Below are positions 33,401 to 44,122 of a stretch of DNA of 64,000 bases, piece after piece. The notes below the pieces were generated by a model that was not told the origin of the DNA, did no database searches, and saw only the letters and a list, made by a program, of their open reading frames with translations. Both the position numbers and the translations under genes were made by a program. The first letter of the stretch is position 1. Each line of letters starts with the position of its first letter. The stretch covers positions 1-64,000 of the forward strand of contig JAFKAC010000162.1 in the NCBI GenBank assembly GCA_025766275.1, in the 5' to 3' direction. This stretch comes from Lactarius indigo. Lineage: Eukaryota > Basidiomycota > Agaricomycetes > Russulales > Russulaceae.

Positions 33401-33575
33401 TGGCTGATTTGGCGTACAATGGAGGAGTGTGGGACGATGCGGCGCCTGATGTTTAGGTCGCAGGCACCAGGCGATTTTTGTCAGTAGGGTTGCAACCCCA
33501 GGCTTCTCTTTAGGCGAGCGTGGCTTGATGTAGACGCGAGTTCGCTCATCCGGGTGAGTCAGCTCATACGCATCG
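30467..33575 (-). CDS. gypsy Pol: reverse transcriptase, RNase H, integrase
   Basis: Open without stops from the nested LTR edge (33575) to the stop at 30467. The conventional ORF begins at a GTG at 33277, but the frame is open 99 codons further upstream. RT motifs: SPWSSPLLPVPKKDG, RICVDYRALNK, FFTCLDLRSGYWQVRL, FRVMPFGLTNAPATFQ and the catalytic MVYLDDVIIFS. RNase H: FVIDTDASGDCLGAVLQQ, RRMTPTEQRYSAQERE, ILVRTDHESL. Integrase: zinc-binding H..H..C..C (HRELGHLG...SCEECQ), core DDE in WAFDFVGPLP, VTVLTDNGVEF and HPQTNGRLEKFND, then a GPFIIKDVTDKNTYQLQ C-terminal domain. All catalytic residues are present. It formerly continued from the protease ORF. Confidence 0.95.
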
Positions 33576-34152
33576 TGTTACGCCCTAGCAGGGGCGTGGG
33601 TTCTAAAGGTTCTGAATCACACAAGTATCAAGCGAAGACCTCTGTTGTCTTATTGCTATGAAATACGAGTGATAAGGTGTGGCACAAGGTGCAGCACTAC
33701 TCTGTAATGTAGGACTCCTCGTCCGAAGTGTCTAACACTTCTCTACACTTGATCTTGCTAGTGCACAGAGTATAACAGGTGTAACGCGTTGATATAGTTC
33801 AACTGCAAAGACTTCGAAGTGTCCTGGTCAGGGACTGAGGTAGGGGATGCACAAGAAGAGAGGGATAAGACGAGATCACACCAAAGTACGGAGGCAAGGT
33901 TGCTAGATTGCAAACGAAGCCAAGTCTGGCTTCCTACGGTCTATGGTACAGGTTTATATAGGACAGGGTTCCAAACAACATGAACACAAGTCCACACAAT
34001 ATCAAAGAGACTAAACGGAGTAAACAGAAGTTCGGATCAAAGAAACAGCGCCACTAGTAACAGTAGCTCCTTTGGTAACAAGGTATAGTACAAAGGGGGA
34101 AGGCAGGGTGGAGACATACTGTGACTTAGGTCCGAAGCGTCGGATCATAACA
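33576..34152. mobile_element. nested solo LTR of a second element family (577 bp)
   Basis: Begins TGTTACGCCC and ends GGATCATAACA, so it has TGTTA/TAACA inverted ends. It is flanked by CATCG at 33571-33575 and CATCG at 34153-34157, a perfect 5-bp target duplication. No coding capacity. It contains TTTATATAGG (about 33954), a TATA-like promoter. It sits between the retropepsin and RT regions. Removing it with one target copy restores a continuous reading frame (GAC GAT GCG TAT) between the two ORFs, showing that they were one protein before insertion. Confidence 0.93.
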
Positions 34153-35134
34153 CATCGTCATCCCATCGCGGAGCGGCATGATGCCTCTTAAGCCAGGTGC
34201 GTCCTAGCAACAGATCATAGCGGAAGTGTGAAGCTTCATCTAGGACATAGGCATAGCACCGCGAGAGCAAGCCACCGATCTTAAGTACAAACGCCGCAAA
34301 CGCAGTAGTGGTCGTTCGTCCCGCGCCGACGATTTCTCTGGCTGTTATGGGGAATATTTGTGCTCCCGCGAGTCTTGCCTTCTGAGCGGTAAGATAGTTG
34401 GATTCTGCTCCTGTATCGAGGATAGTATTGACGGAAATAAAGGTTGAGACGTCTGTCGATAACGTCGACTTTGGGGGTCCAATCTCCATCTCGTATATTG
34501 GCAACCCAGGATGCGCTATATTGTAGACCTCAAGAGGATTTTCCTTGCTGCCTTCCGGAGGAACGGATGGTCTCTCAGGAAAAACAGGGGAAACGGGTCG
34601 CCAGCTTGTTTCTACCACGGGACTGTCGGAGAATATAGGTGAGACAGGTCGCCAATTATCTTCCTCCGTCGGCCCGCCGAAGAATGGACTCGGGGTACTT
34701 TGCCACTTCTTTGGGACAACGTCGGACGGCTTTACTAGATCTTCACTAGGCAGACCGGGGTCTCCAGGGGGTACGAGTTGAACTGGCGGCCAGAATTGGC
34801 TCCAGTCATCGCCGCCTCCTTCACATTCGCTGAAGACAATTTTGGCTAAATCGTCCTCTTCTTCTGCGGTGAGTGGGCCTCCTTTGTCGTCCATTAAATT
34901 TGCTTCAGTAGTAAGATATTGCAGCTCTAGGTCTGGCTTGTTCGGATCATAACTCTCCGGCATATATTCTTCAGACGCGTAGCGTTCAGGAGGATATGGA
35001 AGCGCCGTCTCAGGTTCTTCAACAGCATACTCCTTCGGTGGTGACGCCTCTGACTGATATTCTTCCGCCGCAGGTTCTTCAGCTATGTCTTCGAACAAGT
35101 GAAGAGGTCTGGTTGACTTGGTACGTCCATCCAT
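34145..35134 (-). CDS. gypsy protease ORF, truncated by nested LTR
   Basis: Starts MDGRTKSTRPLHLFEDI. A Pro/Glu-rich acidic linker is followed by an aspartic protease core with the active-site stretch NTILDTGAESNYLT and, later, RYDLLLGRTWLKRH. The reading frame runs into the nested LTR and stops three codons later (34145). It was originally the N-terminal part of Pol. The gag stop lies 27 bp upstream, so gag and pro-pol are separate ORFs in this copy and not one fused frame. Confidence 0.88.
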   Translation of the reverse strand: MDGRTKSTRPLHLFEDIAEEPAAEEYQSEASPPKEYAVEEPETALPYPPERYASEEYMPESYDPNKPDLELQYLTTEANLMDDKGGPLTAEEEDDLAKIVFSECEGGGDDWSQFWPPVQLVPPGDPGLPSEDLVKPSDVVPKKWQSTPSPFFGGPTEEDNWRPVSPIFSDSPVVETSWRPVSPVFPERPSVPPEGSKENPLEVYNIAHPGLPIYEMEIGPPKSTLSTDVSTFISVNTILDTGAESNYLTAQKARLAGAQIFPITAREIVGAGRTTTTAFAAFVLKIGGLLSRCYAYVLDEASHFRYDLLLGRTWLKRHHAAPRWDDDVL

Positions 35135-35161
35135 CGTCCTTTTCTCCGCGCCTTGTGCTGA

Positions 35162-36172
35162 TCATCGCAAGGGCTTGCGGCAGTCTCGCGCAAAATGTCC
35201 CGACTCGTTACAATTGTAGCAGCGAGCCGTAGGCGGCAGCTTACGCGGATCTTGACTCACATTCATCGCATCCAAGTCCATCGGCTCGGAACGACTCATC
35301 GACGCAGCAGACGACAGATAGGGCATGGTCGTCGAAGACGAAGGTGAGGTTTGATATTTCTTGAAAACTTTCAGGGGTCCGGGCTGAGTACCTGACGCTC
35401 CAGAGGCCAGCCGGTTAAGACTGTCCCATTGTCTAGCGGCCGCGTAGAGGACCGCCATGTCTCGTTCAGGCCGGGCCATGAGTTGTATTGACAATTCTTT
35501 AGGGAGCTTCCGGGTGAAGCGATACTTGCGATCGTTGAAAGTAACCTCATCTGCTGGCAACTGGGATTTGATATCTTCGAAGCGGCGAGTGTAGTCAGTA
35601 ACTCCCGCGCGACAAGTTAGATTTTCTAGGCGAGCCCGAAGCTCATTAGCATGCGCCGGGTGAGCCCAATGATCCATCATCATCTGCTTTAGCTCATCCC
35701 AAGCAGGAATGCGCCCTCCGAGGGCAAGCCTTCGGGCGTGGTACCATGCGAGAGCGGCGTCCTGGAAAACTTGGGTCGCATAGTTTGTCCAGCGGGCCCT
35801 TGGTACGCGACAAGTGCCCAACGCATCTTCTGCTAATACTAACCATGCGGCAACATTATCTGCAGGTTTTCCAGAAAATGGTTGAATGGTAAGACGTTGG
35901 AAATTCGCTTCACTAGGGGACGAAGTACGCTGAGGGGGTGGGGGAGCTGCGATAGTAAGGTTGGCGTGGGTAAAAGCAGTTTCTATTGCACTCTGAAACT
36001 GCTGCGACGTGACTATGGTACTTTCCACGGTCTGAAAATGCTGTTCAAACCCGTGAAATATCATACGCATAGCCTGGTACATGTCGGGCGTTAATCCCTG
36101 CTGCAGGATCTCAATGGGAGACCTCCCAAGTCCCCCTGCCTGTCCTGCCGGGACCTCTGTGTTCGGTTCCAT
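35162..36172 (-). CDS. gypsy Gag with CCHC zinc knuckle
   Basis: 336 codons from MEPNTEVPAGQAGGLG. A capsid-like region (LTIQPFSGKPADNVAAWLVL, AALAWYHARRLALGG, WDELKQMMMDHWAHP, YTRRFEDIKSQLPAD) is followed by a C-terminal CYNCNESGHFARDC zinc knuckle and ends KPLR. Intact. Confidence 0.93.
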   Translation of the reverse strand: MEPNTEVPAGQAGGLGRSPIEILQQGLTPDMYQAMRMIFHGFEQHFQTVESTIVTSQQFQSAIETAFTHANLTIAAPPPPQRTSSPSEANFQRLTIQPFSGKPADNVAAWLVLAEDALGTCRVPRARWTNYATQVFQDAALAWYHARRLALGGRIPAWDELKQMMMDHWAHPAHANELRARLENLTCRAGVTDYTRRFEDIKSQLPADEVTFNDRKYRFTRKLPKELSIQLMARPERDMAVLYAAARQWDSLNRLASGASGTQPGPLKVFKKYQTSPSSSTTMPYLSSAASMSRSEPMDLDAMNVSQDPRKLPPTARCYNCNESGHFARDCRKPLR

Positions 36173-36439
36173 CTCCTTTTCGTCGGCGCACTAATACCGC
36201 GGGCCTATTGTATGGGTTGCGCAACCAAAAGAATGTCGTGATAGCCGGAGTGCGAATACTCGACTGGCCAGAGTTAGGTCAGCCCGGCGCTATTACAGCG
36301 TTAAAGAATATACCTATAGGTCTTTTATTTTGTCGACGCGCTTCCCAATTTTTGTGCGAACAACTGTTTCTTTACTTGACCGTGAACTTCCTAAAAAGGG
36401 TGCGAGCTGAGATTAGGGGTAGCCTCACACTTGATCAAG

Positions 36440-36735
36440 TGTGATGTCGCCCACTTCCGTGTGACTTCTTGACTAAGCGATTCGTAACGGCAGGGAATGG
36501 TGGGCGAGAGAATTCTGTGATTCCTGTCACAAACTCGCTGGTTTAAATACATTTTGACTACACGCTTGCGCGTCGCGCTGACGCGGCCTACTCCTATCTT
36601 ACAAGAATACATCTGAGACATTCAGTAGGAGACGATCTCGGAATACCTGCAATATACAGGCTTGCGCGTTGCTTTCATAATACGGGGAGGTCACAGGACT
36701 ACGATGAGTCACGCTGACTCATTCGGTTCACAACA
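36440..36735 (-). repeat. 5' LTR of the gypsy element
   Basis: Transcription of the element starts here and runs leftward. Immediately internal to it (36439 downward on the minus strand) is CTTGATCAAGTGTGAGG, a near-palindrome, where a tRNA primer-binding site beginning TGG would be expected. Confidence 0.92.
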
Positions 36736-37103
36736 CCACACCGGCCTCGCGTGCGCTGAAATCTCAACACTTTCAAGTTGACATGCATTTGCTTCGACTT
36801 GGTGTGCACCCCAGTCCATCATCGGTTCTCCCTATACATTCGTCATGATATTGGAGCCAGTACTCCGAATCACTAGTGACTAGTGACTAGTGACTGCCAG
36901 AATTGTCATCGAAGTTCGAGTTTACGTATTTCGCAGACCCTTTGGACCCTACCTCAGTTTAGTTCTCGTAAACCTCGGGGTTCCCTTCCTTACGTCTCTA
37001 TTGTTTGCGTAGACGCTGGTCTTTGTCATTGTCACATGTCCTGGGATATCAATGGGTTTAAAGAAACTAAAAAAGAGCTTCCGGATCGCTACTTCCTTTC
37101 GGC
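36736..37103. other. intergenic with 7-bp tandem repeat
   Basis: Between the LTR element and P450 copy D. ACTAGTG is repeated about 3.4 times at 36872-36895. The remainder should include the copy D promoter; the ACTATATAGACC element of copies A and C was not found here. Confidence 0.55.
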
Positions 37104-39418
37104 ATGTCTGTCCATTACTTCGAACCTGTCGCATATGCTCTTGTAGCCTTGGGCGGAGCGGCTTTTCTCGTTGCTCTTAGACACAGGTTCAGACAGAGGT
37201 GCCTTCAGAAGATTCCTGGGCCGCCAAGCCCCTCTTATTTCTGGGGTAAGGTTCACTTAGAGAAACATGGGCCAGATGTTGAAAGGAATGAGTAGGGCAT
37301 TGGCGTCATATGTTCAACCCTTACGCCTATTCATTTCACGAAGGACTATACAGGACATACGGGGCAGTGGCACGCGTCTCTGGGTTTTTGTGGGTAGGTC
37401 CCCCTGGCAAAGACTTTGATGCCCCATGAAATCACTTGGAACAGGACACACAACTTGTGATATCTGACCCAAAGGCATGCAACAGCATTTTTTTCAAGGA
37501 CCAGGTTTTTGAGAAAACAGAGGGTTTCCGCACGTACTGCTTTCCTTATGAATTACGACTGGAGCTTTTCTAACTTGAGAAGTCTGGACAAGCAGGCATT
37601 TGGTCCGGCGCTTTCGACTATGCCAGGTATGCAAATTGATGTTAAACTCACATACTATGCGATAACTCGCCAACTCCTTAGGAACTCACTACCGGAAACA
37701 ACGAAAGTTACTAGTCCAAGCATTCAGCGTCAATCATTTGCGGCGTATGACCCCAACTTTCCATAGACTTGCACGACAGGTACTCTTGGTCACTTTCTCG
37801 CACGAACACGATTTCATTCTCCATAGCTGCGTAGAAACGTCGAGTCAATTGTGTTGGATGGCCCTCAAGAGATCGACATCGCCTTTTGGACGGGCAAGCT
37901 TGCAATCGAAGTTATAGGAGAGGCTGGCCTCGGGTATTCTTTCGGTGCTCTTGAAGGCAGACACGACGAATACTGCATAGCACTCAAGGAGTGGATGTCA
38001 GTACAATGAATACTTGAAAGACGGTATCAGTCTGACTGTTTTCTAGGCCGGCCGTGTCCTCTTTTGCGGTTTACCGAAACCTGTTTCCTTATGTCTACAA
38101 GGTCTTCCATCCCAAAGTTCTCAAGTTGGCGGGAAGAATGTTACCATGGCCGAAGTTGAATCGTCTCATGGACCTTTCCGAGATCCTGAACGCCGAAGCA
38201 AGGCGTATTTACGAATCAAAGATGAAGTTACTGGAACTAGATGATGATGCAACCGTCAAGCAGGTCGAAGATGGCAAGGACATCCTTGGTATTCTCAGTA
38301 CGTCCGACACAACGCGTTTTTCCGATTGAAGGCTCTGACGTGATGGTTTATAGTGCGAGCTAGTGCGGCCGAATCCGAGAACGATCGACTGAGCGAAGAG
38401 GAACTGATTGCACAAATGGCGTATGCCCTACGCATTATTGATACGACACTAATGACTAGAATATTTTATGTAGGACCCTCGTCAATGCGGCGACAGATAC
38501 GACATCATCGACTCTATCCCGGATTGTACATCTACTTGCGCTGCATCCAAAAGTCCAGGACGAGCTCAGAAAAGAGCTGAAAGAAGCCTGTGAGGAAAAT
38601 GAGGAGCTGACGCACGATCAACTCGTATCTTTACCTTTCTTAGAGGCTGTCTGTCGCGAAACTCTGCGCCTGTAAGTTGGCAGTCTTGTTTCTCCGGGCA
38701 CATATTGAAAGCCACTACAGTTACCCTCCGACTGCAGGAGTAATGAGGACGTACGCGAATGATCAGTCCCGTCTCACAGTCTTTCGTACTTACTAGCTTG
38801 CAGCGCACAAAGTGATATCGTCCTCCCGCTGTCTTCCCCCATTAACGATGTCGATGGTCGCGAAATGCACGAAATCTTCGTACCGAAAAACACAAATGTG
38901 CTCGTCCATATCTATAATTTGAACCGTGACCCATCGATCTGGGGGGTCGATGGGGCCGAATGGAAACCGGAGCGTTGGTTGGCACCACTTCCTGAGAGCG
39001 TTGCAAGTGCAAACATACAAGGCGTATACGCTAACATGTGAGTGGAATAAGTCCTTGTTACAGTAGCACTGTTGTTAACTGCTCCTTTAGGATGACATTT
39101 ATTGGTGGCCCACGGTCTTGCGTGTGCGTATGGTGCTGGCTCTGCATTATGGATATTTGGGCTGACACTTACTTCGTTCAGTGGATTCAAGTTCTTACAG
39201 TTAGAAATCAGTAAGGGAAATGTGTTGCAAGGTATCTTGTAGATCTAACCCCCCGTCTCTGACTAGAGGTTGCATTGTCGCAGATCATTCCTGCCTTCCG
39301 ATTCGCGCCCGCTGAGGCTGACATAGTTTGGAGATTTGGCGTTATTGCGAGTCCATCGGTCAAGGGATCAGTCGGATCGTACTCTCCTAAGCTCCCGATC
39401 TTGGTATCTCGGGCATAG
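37104..39418 (+). CDS. cytochrome P450 copy D
   Basis: Start MSVHYFEPVAYALVALGGAA (ER anchor), then RQRCLQKIPGPPSPSYFWG. Intron GTAAGGTT...GAGTAG joins to HWRHMFNPYAYSFHEGLYRT; then DTQLVISDPKACNSIFFKD; FGPALSTMPG; THYRKQRKLLVQAFSVNHLR; VESIVLDGPQEIDIAFWTGK; EAGLGYSFGALEGRH; SSFAVYRNLFPYVYKVFHP; I-helix LVNAATDTTSSTLSRI; ExxR EAVCRETLRL; DVDGREMHEIFVPKNTN; WKPERWLAPLPESV; heme loop FIGGPRSC followed across an intron by GFKFLQLEI; C-terminus ends LPILVSRA before TAG 39416-39418. Introns correspond to those of copies B and C. Relative to C it has lost one codon at the acceptor before AQSDIVLP. Apparently intact. Confidence 0.85.
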
Positions 39419-39699
39419 GTGATACCCCTTCCGTGATTACTTTGGTATAATTTCCACTCCAACCTCTCTGTGACCGTCTTTTGTTGTCCCTGATCGATGT
39501 ACATTTACGAATCGTGCTTCGAGGACGATTACTCTAAAGCGTCTATCGACTAGGCGTTCAGTCGCGTGTGTGTGGTACACAATTGGACTATATCCTATCA
39601 TTCGCGGATGGTGAGTGTCGCGGCGGCTGAAACGCTAAGACGTAGCAGCTCGCTCAGGCTATCAGAGTACTAGAAGTCATCGAGTTTAACGCCTTGCCG

Positions 39700-40200
39700 C
39701 CGGATCTCCCATTTCCATTCCCGACCCACCAGTGAGTGAGATGCGAAGGCACTCCGTTCCGCAACCCGCCGCTCGAGGAATATCGTAATAGCGTACTGAG
39801 TAATGCTGCGGAAGTCGCGCATGATCTCGCCCAGTATTAGTGTTCCGGGCCTTCATGTACTGTACTCTGCCCACCAATGTCCACGCCTCCCGCCTTCCGT
39901 TCTATTACAGTAAGTTCGTGTGAGCGTGGTCCTAAACGCAAGCCCAGGTGAGCGCTCTTGAAGCATGCGCATGCGTTGCAGGAAACCAAAACTGCCAGTG
40001 TGCACAGCAGTGTTAGGGGCTCGCCTGCACGGCACAGAGTCCAGCGAGGAACTGGGCAAACAACAGGGTACGAATGAATCTCTACCCTGCGTCCTACACT
40101 GCAGATATGCGGTACTATTAGAGGTAGCCGCGACAGTAGAAGGTATCCGAAAGCCGTAGATGAGATCATGATATTGCAATTTGCAACGAATCTTCGGCTG
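39700..40200 (-). pseudogene. decayed partial copy of COG8
   Basis: The minus strand is alignable with the middle of the intact COG8 gene (45903-47498, about 46620-46960). For example, plus-strand CTCGAGGAATATCGTAATAGCGTACTGAGTAA (39773-39804) parallels TTCGAGGAATATGGCGGCGTACTGAGTAA (46633-46661). The QRMRMLQERSPGLAF reading here (about 39945-39990) parallels RRMRVLPERALALAF. TTTGCCCAGTTCCTCGCTGG (about 40043-40062) parallels TTCGCCCAGTTACTCGCCAC. Frame changes and stops are frequent, so no protein is possible. Fragment ends are approximate; similarity fades on both sides. Confidence 0.7.
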
Positions 40201-40578
40201 TGGACGAGAGAACGCGAACAAGACCGCGAATAACCTGAACTCTAACTGTTCAGAGCACCCAAGGGGCATAGACTCAGAGAGGCGCTAGTGAGCTGGTCTG
40301 TTAGAACGCGAAGCTGGGTTTTTCGTGTATATACAACGATATTTATTTATTTATTGGTTCACGGAGTCACGGAAGCCAACACCACCGGCAACTCATCGCT
40401 CTCAGGAGACGCAGATCGCATAGAAAGCGACAAAACCAGCACCAAAAGAACATAAATTATAAGTTCGTATTCAACTTTCGTAACTCAGTTATCTCTATCG
40501 AGGGAGTCTAGCAACAAAAAAAAAAGTAAGCGCAGGTTGCGACTTGGCGATTGCACGGCCCAACCATGACCCACTGTT
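40201..40578. other. intergenic, nothing recognised
   Basis: Includes a short ATTTATTT run at about 40341 and an A-run at about 40516. It is the 3' flank of the DUF6535 gene. Confidence 0.4.
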
Positions 40579-43500
40579 TTACGTGGGATTAGGTGATTCA
40601 CTTATTTCGTAAATCTCGGGGACAACGAAGGCACCCGATTGAGCTCCATCTGCAGCATTGGTATGGCCGGACCGGGAAGCAGTTTCTGCAGTCGCGGGCT
40701 CAGGAGATCCCGGTCTTGGTGAGCGCGGTGTCGGTAGTGTACTCGGCGACCGGGGGTAGATGTTGGCTGCCGGTGGCACGGCGTGGTGCTGAATATTGCG
40801 TCGTATGTACGGGAAAGATGGGTTGAAAGGTGAAATGAATGGAGATTGGAACATGTGGGAGGGTTCTGAAGCACTATGATAGGTCGTGTACTCGTTACGA
40901 GAATAGGGCGGATATGTCAGAGTAGTGCTCTGTGGATCGGGGTGTACGTCCATGGCGAATTCTAAGAATACGTCAGTAAGAAACCTCAGGAAATGGCGTG
41001 AGACAGCACCTCTGTCATTCTCGTTTGTCGGTGGGGCCTCGTATCGACCGTCAGCAATGACAGTCGAGGAGGAGCCTGAAGCGTCGCTAGATCTGTTACG
41101 GCTAGGCCTCAGCTCTCGCGACGAGGATAACCGTGGCTGCACGAAGGTCGAAGTTTCGAAATCCGGCGCTCGTAAATGGTCACCCGGACCTGACTCTTGG
41201 GAGGCAGAAGGACGGAGTTCAAAAACCTGTTCGATCTTCTCAAATAATGGTCCCAACTTGTCCTCACCCCTATCGCAGCTCTTCGAGATAATGTCCCGGA
41301 GTTGACTTAAGTCTTCCCAAACTTCAGGAGAGGCGCCCTTCAAGGGTAGAATTGAGTCGTTCGCCATACTCTGCAGCAGATCCAACAAATTCTTCAAGTC
41401 CAGATCATTTAAGTCCGACTCTTCGAACGGTACCATAGTTGTCGCCAAACGTCCTAGTTTGCAAAAAATCAGCAGTGGTCCGTCCTGCACAGCTTTTGTA
41501 AGCATATCCTGGGTTTTCGTCATGAACCCGGCGTCGACATGACCCCCATCGATGAAGGAACTCCAAAACTCCGCATCCTCTTCACCCCCTACGCCAAGGG
41601 TGTAGAACAGTCTTGCGAGAGAAGCGACGTCCCACTGTGACCGGAAGACCACAGTACCATTTCGATTAGCCTCCCTGGAAAATTGAGCTAAGAGCGCTCT
41701 GCAGAATCGGGCCTGGGTGATGCTGATGCGGAAACTCAGGGCCCTTCCGATGAATGTGCCTTGGAAACAACGTGCGACGAATATTTCGAAGTGTTGCCCT
41801 AGTGATCCAAATTCGGGAGTCCGCCAGTCCACATTCTGGGAATATTCTAGGACGATAAATGCCTTGTCAAGTATCATGCAGCAAGCCACAAAAATCCTCA
41901 ACTTCTCTGGGATCGGGACATCTTCTCGCAAGGCGTTCAGGAGATTATCTTTCAGACAGGTCCATAGGCCGTCTTCACGGATGAGGCCCTCCATGAACTT
42001 GGTGGATTCGTAATGATCGGTAACGGAAATGAAACCCGGGAGACAACTTGCGAATTCCTGCAAGAGGTTGGGATTCCGAAGGTGCTCCTTTCCAAACACA
42101 ATCTCGGCCCTGCCGTGATATTTGTGGTGGTTTAAAAACACCACGCTGAGACGCTGTCCTCGGGCCACCGCGTCCAAAAACTCGAGGAGGGGTGTGAATT
42201 TGGAGCTTCGTCCTTCAGTCTGGACGCGCTTGCGTGTTTCGTTGTGCACGTGATTGAACCGCGACAGTACAGAATCGGATACTTCGGTCCGAGCGATCCT
42301 AAGTCCTTTCAGGAGGAGGTCGAGTGTCTTCCAACAAAAGGAAAGTTTCGAAGGATCAACGTCATCACGGGAAACAACGGCTTTGGCGAGTAAGGTCAGA
42401 TTGACCAGAGGGCCGTCGTGCAAGAGAGTCTGCAACATTGTCTGGTCCATCTGTGATTGTTCGGACGTGGTTCCTGGGAGGGGGATTAAGCTGTGGTCCT
42501 GTTGCGCGCCCGACGTAGCGTCTCCCGTGAAGAAGAACGTGTGCAAGGGAACAAGGTAAGTGAGAGTCTGTGGTGACTCGCTTGCCGATTCTGTGAGCTG
42601 TGTCAGGAGACCGTGGAAAGCAATCCCCCTGGCACAGGATGCACGCAAGGCCACTATCGAATCCGCCTCCTTGCACAACCCGCTGAGTGCTTTGATAACT
42701 CCCCGGATGTATTTCTTCGGCACTCCCTCCGCGTCTTCGCTTGTCGTCTTCTTGGTGCAGGAATTAAAAATTGTCGACAGAGAATTAGCGCAAGCTAGCA
42801 CTCGGTTCGTGCATGCTTCTTCAGGAAGTTCGAAAGACGCCGCGCACGCCATGAGGTGGGCCTTGATACGCCTCAGGATGTATTCGGCGGTCAGAACCTC
42901 CGGAACGTGATCTGAGTCTGTGAGGGGGGAGCGGATATATCCCTGGAGTCCTTCTAAGAATTGGTCCATGTCCATATCGTCTAGGGAATCATTGCCTGTA
43001 AAAAGCCATTCCATAGCGTAAGCATCGAGCTTAGGCGCCACCTCATCCGCCTCCTTCAACAGAAAACGCGTTCTGTCGAAACTAAGGCCGCTGAAATACT
43101 CGCGTCGTATCAGAGGCCGAGGAGGGAGGCGCCACAAAGGCCGCCATATGGTGTGATAAAGGAACAGGAGAGCCGTGACACATGCCATGGCACAAGATCG
43201 AAGTGGAGGGGTCAGAGCCGTATGGTAGGGGGAATTGCCGAAAATGAAGGGAGATACGCTGAGAACCGCATAAACCACCGCCAACCCCCAGAAACAGCCG
43301 TGGGCGACTGCACCGACAGTTTCGTCAAAGGCACCAAGAAAATCCCCGAGTGCCCAGAAAAATAGGAAGACAGAAATGTGCAAAAGCACGTGGACGCCAT
43401 ACATAAACCTCTTCAGTTGGAATTGGTCGATGCCTTGATACAGATAAGTCCGCACACGCCCCCGCTTGTGAGGCGTCGCGCGTGGATAGGCATACTTGAT

Positions 43501-44122
43501 GAATTCGCGGATCCATTGTTGGATAAGAACGGACGCAAGAACGCTTGTCATACTAAAGAAGAGACTGAGAAACATGAGGACATTCACGCGAACGGCGGCG
43601 GGAGGACTCGGCGAGGACGAGGATGAGGATTGAGTGGCCCCAGTGGGTTGGTTGTTGCCGGGCTGAAGAGTCTTGTAGGTTTCGATGATAAAACTTGCAA
43701 CTACGGAAGAGAAAAGGCCGTTCTGTAACGTGGTACTCAGATTCCGTGCATTGTGGGATCAGCCCAGACCTGGGGGCCGCCTCTTACCAGAATTAGCATC
43801 GATTGCGTCTCGCCAGACAGGCTATCAACGAGCTTCTGGTCGTATTTTTCTGCCTCTGACCCATAGAGCTTCCAGTATGCGGCAGAAGTGTCTCCGTATT
43901 CATGAACTTTGGATGGTTTGTCTGCGAGAGTAAAAGCTAAGCTAGAGAATGCGTACCTTCGCTTTCCCATTTCTTTTCCTCATCTCCATTGCATTTTCCT
44001 TCTTTACTACTCGAAGACGGGGGTTTCTCAAGAACTGTGGGGCAAACAATGGATGAGATTTTGCAGGTGGTCATGACATCGACGCTGACCCTCTGGTTGA
44101 GCTTCCACATCTTTCGTTGCAT
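40579..44122 (-). CDS. DUF6535 multi-pass membrane protein
   Basis: Function unknown; the family is recognised from mushroom-forming fungi. Exon 1 starts MQRKMWKLNQRVSVDV at 44122 and ends ESE; intron GTACGCATTC...CTCGCAG; exon 2 has HEYGDTSAAYWKLYGSEAEK and SLSGETQSMLIL; intron GTAAGAGG...TTACAG; then NGLFSSVVASFIIETYKTLQ, the DUF6535 hallmark. The large exon holds VNVLMFLSLFFSMTSVLASV, GVHVLLHISVFLFFWALGDF and CFWGLAVVYAVLSVSPFIFG helices, plus a fourth near ACVTALLFLYHTIW, and then about 800 residues of soluble alpha-helical C-terminus ending in a Pro/Ser-rich tail with stop at 40579-40581. The C-terminal region matched no named domain by eye. About 1,130 residues in total. It appears intact. 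Confidence 0.82.

Larger units (their letters stand above)
30036..36735 (-). mobile_element. Ty3/gypsy LTR retrotransposon, coding strand minus
   Basis: Two 296-bp LTRs in the same orientation (30036-30331 and 36440-36735) flank gag, protease and RT-RNaseH-integrase ORFs on the minus strand. The LTRs differ at only two sites by eye (G/A near 30124/36528 and T/C near 30178/36582), so insertion was recent. Host flanks are CCAC (30032-30035) and CCAC (36736-36739), a 4-bp target duplication. The order RT-RNaseH-integrase places it in Ty3/gypsy. No chromodomain is visible after the integrase. The internal region is interrupted by a nested solo LTR of a different family at 33576-34152, so the copy is defective for a full Pol polyprotein. 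Confidence 0.95.
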
